Origin: Pseudanabaenales cyanobacterium
GTDB taxonomy: Bacteria > Cyanobacteriota > Cyanobacteriia > Phormidesmidales > Phormidesmidaceae
DNA: 6,715 nt
NCBI GenBank assembly: GCA_022360135.1
Contig: JAKSDM010000763.1
Coordinates: 1 to 6,715 of the forward strand
Direction: 5' to 3'
A program made the position numbers and the translations under genes. A model generated the notes under the pieces. That model was not told the DNA's origin and searched no databases. It saw only the letters and a program-made list of their open reading frames with translations. Positions 1 through 5,209 of the stretch are shown in pieces (positions within the stretch are counted from its first letter, which is position 1; each line of letters begins with the position of its first letter).

Positions 1-430
1 CGACAATGTAGCGACGATTATCTGGAAAGTGCTCTAGTTTTCGAGCGATCAGTTCATCAATCAGTTCCCTCATGTCTTTCCGAGCTAACGGGTTTTCGCC
101 CTTCATCCCTTGCCTAAGCAGGTCGCCAATCATTGGTTGCCGTTGCTCCTCAGGCATAATTGCTAGGTTCCAGGCAATTACCGCAATCTGGAAAAACAGT
201 TGCTGCTGCTCATAACCACGGATCTCTTTCAAATAGGGTTCGACGAATAACTCTAACACCTCAGACATCTTGACTTCGCCCTTCGGGTTTTTCACAATGC
301 CTGAGAACTTACCGCCAATCGAACTTTTCTGGAACCGCTGCTCAAAGTTTTCCAGCGCTTCTTGTTGGGAGGTGGTTTTTCTCTGGTTCTGCTTGAGGAG
401 TTCACGGAACCCCTTTGACTTTTTCGCCAT
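1..430 (-). CDS. Conserved-looking hypothetical protein, partial (C-terminus beyond left edge)
   Basis: An uninterrupted minus-strand reading frame starts at ATG 430-428 and is still open at the left edge, giving 143 codons. The N-terminus is lysine/arginine-rich (MAKKSKGFRELLKQNQRK) and is followed by a Gln/Glu-rich, probably helical segment. Near residues 50-55 is a turn rich in Gly, Asn and Pro (KNPKGEVKMS). Next come amphipathic helices around LFVEPYLKEIRGYEQQQ and a hydrophobic stretch, FFQIAVIAWNLAIMP, then more charged helices ending near HFPDNRRYIV. I see no signal peptide, transmembrane helix, P-loop, HTH or metal motif. I do not recognise the family; the protein looks soluble, helical and nucleic-acid- or protein-binding by composition only. 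Codon choice and the lack of stops over 430 bp support a real gene. The Shine-Dalgarno is weak (GAGAA about 5 nt upstream). It is transcribed away from the TIR genes and has no visible link to them. Confidence 0.8.
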   Translation of the reverse strand, partial: MAKKSKGFRELLKQNQRKTTSQQEALENFEQRFQKSSIGGKFSGIVKNPKGEVKMSEVLELFVEPYLKEIRGYEQQQLFFQIAVIAWNLAIMPEEQRQPMIGDLLRQGMKGENPLARKDMRELIDELIARKLEHFPDNRRYIV

Positions 431-449
431 GATGTTTCTCGATTTGAGA

Positions 450-460
450 GGGGTAACCCC
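450..460. promoter_or_regulatory. Short palindrome GGGGTAACCCC in leader of the minus-strand gene
   Basis: An 11-bp inverted repeat (5-bp arms, single central A) lies 20-30 bp upstream of the ATG at 430. Just beyond it, at 464-469, the minus strand reads CATAAT, a fair -10 hexamer, but I found no convincing -35 at standard spacing. If that -10 is real, the palindrome would lie at about the transcription start and could be an operator or a small 5'-end hairpin. The arms are short and chance occurrence is quite possible. Confidence 0.2.
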
Positions 461-551
461 GATATTATGGAAAGTGATCTAATTCGTCGTCTTATCCAAT
501 TTAGGCATACGGTGGGAGCATCTTAGCGCATTCTGCGCCTATTTAATCACG

Positions 552-571
552 TCTGCATCAATCTGCATCAA
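552..571. repeat. Perfect tandem duplication of a 10-bp unit (TCTGCATCAA x2)
   Basis: TCTGCATCAA occurs twice back to back with no mismatch. It lies in the gene-free stretch immediately before the decayed transporter remains. It could be a slippage product, a target-site-like scar or a pair of protein-binding half-sites at one-helical-turn spacing. Nothing in the surroundings decides between these. Confidence 0.6.
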
Positions 572-745
572 AGGGGCGCATCCGGCTCAATACAGATGCC
601 GCCCAGGGCGTTCACAATCGTGCAGGTGTTGGCGACCAACATGGATCGCACCATTGTCGCCAGCCTTACGCCAAATGTGCAGATCAGCCGCCAGTCCCGC
701 TTCGCTAGGGTCATGGGCTTCGCCTTCGACGTGCGTTTCCCCTGC
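570..745 (-). pseudogene. Possible remnant of a zinc/manganese-binding periplasmic protein (ZnuA/MntC-like)
   Basis: Read on the minus strand, 739 down to 644 encodes a His/Glu-rich run (GETHVEGEAHDPSEAG) followed by AADLHIWRKAGDNGAI. This resembles the His-rich metal loop and the following DPH(V/I)W motif of cluster A-I metal-binding lipoproteins of Zn/Mn ABC transporters. The motif Pro is Leu here, which one C-to-T change (CCG to CTG) would explain. The frame then degrades: the similarity seems to continue only after a frameshift (MVRSML...), and a stop lies at 568-570. No start, signal peptide or remaining domain is present, so it cannot be functional. The partner evidence is the metal-type ABC ATPase fragment that begins head to head beside it, an arrangement seen for znuA opposite znuCB in many bacteria. 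Alternative: a chance frame, since the family match rests on short motifs. Confidence 0.33.
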
Positions 746-894
746 CCCTGAACACTGGAAAATGTATCCCTGATGCTGCTGTCGGGGGAACTGGTAGGGC
801 TGATTGCTCCTAACGGAGCAGGCAAAAGCATCTGGTGTTGAGCATAGGCGTATTCAGGTGCGAGACCCCCTTGACAATCGGCGAAATTAGAACG
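731..894 (+). pseudogene. Remnant of an ABC transporter ATPase, N-terminal fragment with Walker A
   Basis: From CTG 755 the plus strand reads LENVSLMLLSGELVGLIAP followed by NGAGKS, an almost textbook ABC ATPase N-terminus with Walker A (GxxGxGKS form, here APNGAGKS). It is closest in style to Mn/Zn and iron-chelate transporter ATPases. It is broken: an in-frame TGA at 749-751 precedes it, where CGA would read Arg, and the frame ends at TGA 839-841. Assuming one lost base after 830 restores an ABC-like continuation, S-T-L-V-L-S-I-G and later GEIR near 883-891. The Q-loop, signature (LSGGQ), Walker B and H-loop are all missing, so no active ATPase can be made. It ends just before the leader of the first TIR gene, which suggests that the TIR locus was inserted beside, or at the expense of, a transporter operon. 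The ATPase identity is fairly secure; the exact family is inferred. Confidence 0.6.
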
Positions 895-958
895 TCTCCG
901 CTAATTAGGTGATTAGATGTACCCTTGGGGGGTTATGTTCAATTGTGATTCTATTTCC

Positions 959-964
959 CATAAT
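959..964 (+). promoter_or_regulatory. Candidate -10 element (CATAAT) of the first TIR gene
   Basis: CATAAT matches the bacterial -10 consensus at five of six positions and would place a transcription start near 970, giving a leader of about 60 nt before ATG 1034. No good -35 is found 16-18 bp upstream. TTGTGA at 943-948 is only 10 bp away, and TTGACA at 871-876 has no matching -10. If this is the true -10, translation cannot begin at the upstream in-frame ATG at 917, which agrees with the start chosen on protein alignment. Confidence 0.3.
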
Positions 965-1033
965 GGAGAGTGTCCCAGCGCCTTAATTATCAAAGGAGTT
1001 CTGTCCCAGAGCCGCCCCTTTAAGCCCCAACCC

Positions 1034-4000
1034 ATGCATACTTTCCAGGACGCCTTTATTTCCTATGGCCGCGCAGACAGCAAAGCGTTTGCCGCCCAGC
1101 TCAATGATCGGTTGATTGCAGCGGGCTTGAATGTCTGGTATGACTTCGAGGATATTCCCTTGGGCGTCGATTACCAGAATCAGATTGACGACGGGATCGA
1201 CAAAACCCACAACTTTCTGTTCGTCATTTCTCCCCATGCGGTCAACTCGCCCCACTGCGCCAAGGAGATTGACCGGGCGCTCAAACGCAATAAGCGCATC
1301 ATTCCGCTGATGCATGTGGAGGAAATTAGTCAGGACATCTGGCGACGGCGCCACCCCAATGGGACGGAGCAAGATTGGCAAGATTACAAGGCTAAGGGAC
1401 TGCACTCCAGCTTCCCCAACCTGCATCCGAAAATCGCCAAAATCAACTGGGTCTTTTTCCGTGAGGGCGTTGATGATTTTGAGCAATCCTTGATGGGACT
1501 GCTGGAAATTTTTGAGCGGCGTCGCACCTATGTGCATCAGCACACCTACTTTTTAACTAAAGCCCTGGAGTGGCGGCGTAATCAGAAGCAGGCCCGCTAT
1601 CTGCTGATCGCCGAAGAGCGGAAAACGGCGGAGGATTGGTTAAAAACACGGTTCCAGGATGAGCAGCCGCCTTGTCTTCCCACCGATCTGCATTGTGAGT
1701 TTGTCACTGAGAGCATCAAGAATGCGAATAATTTGATGACTCAGGTGTTTCTCTGCCACGCCGAGCCAGACCAAGTTGTGGCGGATCAGGTGGGTAGAAC
1801 GCTGATGCGGCAGGTGATCGCAATTTGGCGGCAGCAAACTGACCTACAAAAAACCAGCTCAGACCCCCAGGAAAGCATTGAACAAGGGATTGAACAAGCC
1901 GATAATCTGGTTTTCTTGCTCTCGTCGGCATCGCTGCGATCGCCCGCTTGCCAGCGAGAACTCAAGCATGCTGTCAGTCTGAACAAACGGGTCATTACTC
2001 TGCTGATTGAGGCCCCTAAGCCTGAGACGGTTTCTGCCTCGCTCAAACGCCTCCTGATCGACTTCAGGGCTTATCAAGATGCGGCGAAATATTCCCTGGC
2101 CGCCAATAAACTGCTCAAAGTCTTAAAACAGGACGCCCCCTATTACGAACAGCATAAGAATCTATTGGTCCAAGCCCTCAAATGGCGACGCCAAGATCAT
2201 AACCCCAGTATCTTATTGCGGGGCTGCAACCTGAACTACTTCGAGGCCTGGTTGAAAGTAGCGCAGCAGCGTCAGGACTATCCCCCCACCCCCTTACAGA
2301 TTGAGTTTATTGAAGCCAGCGCTCGGTATCCAGCGGCCGCCTCACTGGACGTATTCATCTCCTATTCCCGAGCGGACTCCGATCTGGCCCGTAAGCTCAA
2401 CGATGCGCTGCAGACTCAGGGCAAAACTACCTGGTTTGACCAGGAATGCATTGCCTTGGGGACTGACTTTCAGCAGGAGATCCATCGCGGCATTGAGAAT
2501 TCAGATAACTTTGTGTTCATTATTTCCCCCAGTGCTATCCGCTCGCCCTACTGCGCCGACGAGGCCGTCTATGCCCAGCAGCTTAATAAGCGAGTGGTGA
2601 CGGTGTTGTACCGCACCGTGTCCGCCAAAGATCTGCCACCGGCCCTGGCGAATATCCAGTGGATTGACTTTAATCGGTATGGCGGGGACTTTTACGCCAA
2701 TTTCAGCGAGTTGGTGAGAACTCTGGACACCGATCGCGAGCATGTGCGTCACCATACTCAGTGGCTGCAGCGATCGCTGGCCTGGTCGCAAAAGGGCAAA
2801 AGCGCCGATTTGCTGTTACGGGGCAACGAATTTGCGATCGCAGACGAGTGGCTGCAAGCGGCTAAACAGCATCAGAAACATCCGCCAGTTAATCCTCTGC
2901 AACAGGACTTCATCGCCGCTAGCCAAGTCGCGATTCAGGCGGAGAGGCGGCGTGAACAACGGCAAATGCTGATCGTCAAGTCTCTACTCGGCATCGTGAG
3001 TGTTTTGCTGGCCATTGCCGTTGGGGCAGGCATGACGGTCTGGCGGCAGAACATCAAGTTGGCGTTAGATAGGGAGGCGGATAAGTCCAGCAATTTGTTG
3101 TCCGCCATGCCGGTTGAGGGGTTGTTGCAGGCGTTACACCTGGTAGACCAGAGTCAAGCTCAACTCCAAACCGTGCGAGATTCAGTGCGCTCCAGCTTGC
3201 GGGATGCGATCGCGGTTCCAGTAGAACGCAACCGCTTTGAGGGTCATCAAGACGCTGTGTGGTCAGCGGTGTTCAGCCCAGATGGACAGATGATCGCCAG
3301 CGGCGGCTTTGATCGCGCCATTCGCCTATGGGACTTTCAAGGCAATCTGATCAGGCAACCCTTCAAAGGTCACACAGATGAGATTTGGTCGGTCGCCTTC
3401 AGTCCAGATGGCCAGATGATCGCCAGCGGCAGTTCGGACAATACGATCCGGTTATGGAATCTGCAGGGCGAACTCATCGGCCCACCCTTCAAAGGCCACA
3501 CCCATCACATCAAGTCGGTTGCATTTAGCCCGAATGGGCAGGTAATCGGCAGCGGCAGCGCTGACAAGACCATCCGGCTGTGGGACTTGCGGGGTAATCT
3601 GATCGCCCCAACCTTTTGGGGACATACTGATATTGTTTGGTTCGTCGCATTTAGCCCGGATGGGACGCTGATCGCCAGCGCCAGCGCTGACCATACTATC
3701 CGCCTGTGGGATTTACAGGGTAATCCCCTCGGCCCACCTTTTCAGGGCCATGAAGATGTGGTCATGTCCGTCGCCTTCAGCCCAGATGGCCAGGCGATCG
3801 CCAGCGCCAGCGATGACAATACCGTGCGTTTATGGAACCTGAAGGGTCAACCACTTGGCCGCCCGCTCCGGGGTCATGAATACTATGTTTACTCGGTCGT
3901 CTTTAGTCCGGATGGACAAACCATCCTCAGCAGTAGTGAGGACACCACGTTGCGATTGTGGAGCGTGCCGGACGCCCTTTTCTACAATCCCCTCCGAGGA

Positions 4001-4981
4001 CATAACGGTGAAGTCACGGCTGTGGCGATTAGTGGCGATAGTCAAACTCTGGTCAGTGGCAGTGTGGATCGGACTCTCCGTTTATGGAGGGCAGACGGTA
4101 ACTCTATTGGACAGCCTTTCCAAGGTCATACTGACGCCGTCCTGTCAGTCGCCATCAGCGATGATGGCCAGACTATCGTCAGTGGCGCCGCCGACCAAAC
4201 CATCCGCTTGTGGGATCGATCTGGCAATCCCATTGGACAGCCTTTTCAGGCACAGCAGGGGAAGGTTTACGCAGTGGCGCTACACCCGAATCAGCCCCTG
4301 ATTGCCAGTGCTGGAGAGGATCAGACTGTGAGACTGTGGGATCTACAGGGGAATCTAGTCAATCAGCCCTTTGAGGGCCATGAAGCAGAAATTTATACGA
4401 TCGCCTTTAGCCCGGATGGTCAATACATTGCCAGCGGCGGTGATGACCGCACCCTTCGGCTATGGGATTTGCACGGTAATCTAATTTGGCGATCCTTCCA
4501 AGCAGGACATACGGATGATATCAACGCCCTGGCGTTCAGCCCAGATGGTCAAATTATCGTCAGCGCCAGTCGGGACCAGACTCTACGTCTGTGGAACTTG
4601 CAGGGTGACTTGATCAGCGAACCGTTCCGGGGTCATCAGAGTACTATCCATGATGTCGCCTTTAGTCCGGATGGTCAGTTCATTGTCAGCGCCAGTCGCG
4701 ATCAGACGGTACGATTGTGGGACTTAGAGGGTACGGCGATTGGCCAGCCGTTTAGAGGCCATGAGAGCGCTGTTCGGGCGGTGGTCTTTAGTCCGGATGG
4801 CCAGTTCATTGTCAGCGGCAGTCAGGACGCTCTGCTGAGACGTTGGCAAGGGGGCGACTTTATGACTTGGTTAGGGTTGGGGTGCGATCGCCTGCGGGGA
4901 CACATGATCTTGGTCAATCCTGAGAACCCGATTTCAAGAGGAGCCCATCAGGTCTGTCGCACATGGGCGTCAGAACCGTAA
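1034..4981 (+). CDS. Triple-TIR, single-pass membrane, 13-repeat WD40 protein (putative NAD+-targeting receptor)
   Basis: A 1315-residue protein. TIR1 covers about residues 4-150 (DAFISYGR, VWYDFEDIPLG, and CAKEI with the expected catalytic Glu at 78). TIR2 covers about 236-365 (VFLCHAEPD, CQREL with Glu309, degenerate middle). TIR3 covers about 437-565 (DVFISYSRAD, TWFDQE, CADEA with Glu510). Each TIR is followed by a conserved linker (166-227, 370-429, 570-630). A basic patch (ERRREQRQ) precedes one hydrophobic helix at about 651-669. A helical neck then leads to 13 WD40 repeats of about 42 residues (733-1272) and a Cys-containing tail (GLGCDRLRGH, HQVCRTW), a kind of ending I associate with cyanobacterial WD40 proteins. 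There is no P-loop NTPase domain. Known bacterial TIRs cleave or cyclise NAD+; activity here is inferred from the three retained Glu residues. The start is set at 1034 because the downstream paralogue begins exactly there; the frame is open back to 917. No clear Shine-Dalgarno. Confidence 0.92.
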   Translation: MHTFQDAFISYGRADSKAFAAQLNDRLIAAGLNVWYDFEDIPLGVDYQNQIDDGIDKTHNFLFVISPHAVNSPHCAKEIDRALKRNKRIIPLMHVEEISQDIWRRRHPNGTEQDWQDYKAKGLHSSFPNLHPKIAKINWVFFREGVDDFEQSLMGLLEIFERRRTYVHQHTYFLTKALEWRRNQKQARYLLIAEERKTAEDWLKTRFQDEQPPCLPTDLHCEFVTESIKNANNLMTQVFLCHAEPDQVVADQVGRTLMRQVIAIWRQQTDLQKTSSDPQESIEQGIEQADNLVFLLSSASLRSPACQRELKHAVSLNKRVITLLIEAPKPETVSASLKRLLIDFRAYQDAAKYSLAANKLLKVLKQDAPYYEQHKNLLVQALKWRRQDHNPSILLRGCNLNYFEAWLKVAQQRQDYPPTPLQIEFIEASARYPAAASLDVFISYSRADSDLARKLNDALQTQGKTTWFDQECIALGTDFQQEIHRGIENSDNFVFIISPSAIRSPYCADEAVYAQQLNKRVVTVLYRTVSAKDLPPALANIQWIDFNRYGGDFYANFSELVRTLDTDREHVRHHTQWLQRSLAWSQKGKSADLLLRGNEFAIADEWLQAAKQHQKHPPVNPLQQDFIAASQVAIQAERRREQRQMLIVKSLLGIVSVLLAIAVGAGMTVWRQNIKLALDREADKSSNLLSAMPVEGLLQALHLVDQSQAQLQTVRDSVRSSLRDAIAVPVERNRFEGHQDAVWSAVFSPDGQMIASGGFDRAIRLWDFQGNLIRQPFKGHTDEIWSVAFSPDGQMIASGSSDNTIRLWNLQGELIGPPFKGHTHHIKSVAFSPNGQVIGSGSADKTIRLWDLRGNLIAPTFWGHTDIVWFVAFSPDGTLIASASADHTIRLWDLQGNPLGPPFQGHEDVVMSVAFSPDGQAIASASDDNTVRLWNLKGQPLGRPLRGHEYYVYSVVFSPDGQTILSSSEDTTLRLWSVPDALFYNPLRGHNGEVTAVAISGDSQTLVSGSVDRTLRLWRADGNSIGQPFQGHTDAVLSVAISDDGQTIVSGAADQTIRLWDRSGNPIGQPFQAQQGKVYAVALHPNQPLIASAGEDQTVRLWDLQGNLVNQPFEGHEAEIYTIAFSPDGQYIASGGDDRTLRLWDLHGNLIWRSFQAGHTDDINALAFSPDGQIIVSASRDQTLRLWNLQGDLISEPFRGHQSTIHDVAFSPDGQFIVSASRDQTVRLWDLEGTAIGQPFRGHESAVRAVVFSPDGQFIVSGSQDALLRRWQGGDFMTWLGLGCDRLRGHMILVNPENPISRGAHQVCRTWASEP
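1043..2923 (+). repeat. Three tandem TIR + linker modules inside the first gene
   Basis: The cytoplasmic half is an internal triplication of a module of about 200-230 residues: a TIR domain plus a helical linker. The linkers share the pattern H..(L/W)L..(A/S)L.W, then a hydrophobic (Y/L)LLI or LLLR, a (A/D)(E/A)WL motif, a PP(x)P.PLQ or PTDL stretch, and F(V/I)..S. Examples are TKALEWRRNQ, VQALKWRRQD and QRSLAWSQKG. The first linker is followed directly by TIR2, the second by TIR3, and the third by the basic patch and membrane helix. The modules have diverged considerably from each other, so the triplication is old and probably predates the split into two genes, since the neighbour shows the same order. 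Confidence 0.85.
2984..3040 (+). other. Single transmembrane helix segment of the first TIR protein
   Basis: Residues about 651-669 form an uninterrupted hydrophobic stretch (LLGIVSVLLAIAVGAGMTV) flanked on the N-terminal side by ERRREQRQ and on the C-terminal side by WRQN. By the positive-inside rule the TIR half would be cytoplasmic and the WD40 half outside the plasma membrane. The net charge difference is not extreme and there is no signal peptide, so the orientation is a prediction. Confidence 0.75.
3230..4849 (+). repeat. WD40 repeat array, 13 repeats of about 126 bp
   Basis: The array starts at NRFEGHQDAVWS and ends at LLRRWQG. The typical unit is F.GH...V.SVAFSPDGQ followed by ASGS.D.TIRLWDLQGN. 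Repeats 1-5 and 10-13 are close to consensus. Repeats 6-9 are weaker: repeat 6 has SVPDALF in place of DLQGN, repeats 7 and 8 have AISGDS and AISDDG in place of AFSPDG, and repeat 9 has lost the GH dipeptide (FQAQQGKV). Repeat 11 carries one extra residue (FQAGHTDD). The repeats would fold as two stacked beta-propellers. They are a coding repeat, not a CRISPR array. Confidence 0.95.
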
Positions 4982-5039
4982 TGGGGATGAAGTCATGGCT
5001 GAATCATGACCATTAGCAATATAACGTCACAAACTTCAC

Positions 5040-5070
5040 AGCCAGGACCGATCCAGAAACTGGCTCCCTT
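5040..5070 (+). terminator. Weak candidate terminator after the first TIR gene
   Basis: AGCCAG at 5040-5045 pairs perfectly with CTGGCT at 5060-5065 across a 14-nt loop and is followed by CCCTTTT. The stem is short, the loop is large and the T-run is brief, so efficient intrinsic termination is doubtful. Confidence 0.25.
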
Positions 5071-5084
5071 TTCCCCAGCTTTAA

Positions 5085-5112
5085 TTGACTTCATGCAAAC
5101 TATAAATATACC
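5085..5112 (+). promoter_or_regulatory. Candidate promoter of the second TIR gene
   Basis: TTGACT (5085-5090) matches the -35 consensus at five of six positions and is separated by 16 bp from TATACC (5107-5112), a moderate -10. The overlapping TATAAATA at 5101-5108 offers alternative -10 choices but at too short a spacing. Transcription would begin near 5119, leaving a leader of about 90 nt before ATG 5210. Confidence 0.4.
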
Positions 5113-5209
5113 CGTGGACTAACTACAGACCGTTTGCGGAAAATCGAGTCATTAGCCTGTTGTTTGAGGTAGATCCATTGCATTATTCACCCCCTAGGCG
5201 CCAAGACCC

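Larger units (their letters stand above)
431..1033. other. 603-bp stretch without an intact gene
   Basis: This interval separates the divergent minus-strand gene from the first TIR gene. It contains the palindrome at 450-460, the 10-bp tandem repeat at 552-571, the two decayed transporter fragments (about 570-894) and the leader of the TIR gene (about 895-1033). I see no tRNA, rRNA, CRISPR or transposase sequence in it. The open minus frame at 568-831 is the antisense of the ATPase remnant over much of its length and has no recognisable product as a whole. Confidence 0.6.
4982..5209. other. Intergenic spacer between the two TIR genes
   Basis: The 228-bp spacer is AT-richer in its middle. It carries a weak hairpin at 5040-5065 and a promoter-like pair at 5085-5112. 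Its length and content fit two separately transcribed paralogues better than a tightly coupled operon, but read-through is possible. No short gene is visible in it. Confidence 0.6.

Noticed and set aside
270..482. Plus-strand open frame of 70 codons
   Set aside because: It lies opposite the better-supported minus-strand gene ending at 430, and its Phe/Trp/Ser-rich product is typical of a shadow frame.
568..831. Open minus-strand frame of 87 codons
   Set aside because: It is largely the antisense of the ABC ATPase remnant, has no ribosome-binding site, and the product as a whole resembles nothing; only a short minus-strand stretch in another frame looks metal-protein-like.
431..1033. Possible insertion-sequence remnant
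   Set aside because: No transposase motif, and no terminal inverted repeats or target duplication framing the interval, apart from the unexplained 10-bp tandem repeat.
983..1543. Minus-strand open frame of 186 codons
   Set aside because: It is fully antisense to TIR1 of the first gene, and the plus-strand protein is conserved in the paralogue.
3040..3232. Possible NTPase (STAND/NACHT) domain between membrane helix and propeller
   Set aside because: The segment is only about 60 residues, has no GxxxxGK[ST] and reads as a helical neck.
3230..4849. Regular repeats of about 126 bp considered as a CRISPR or other DNA repeat array
   Set aside because: The period, degeneracy and encoded GH...WD pattern show a WD40 coding repeat; there are no spacers or identical repeat units.
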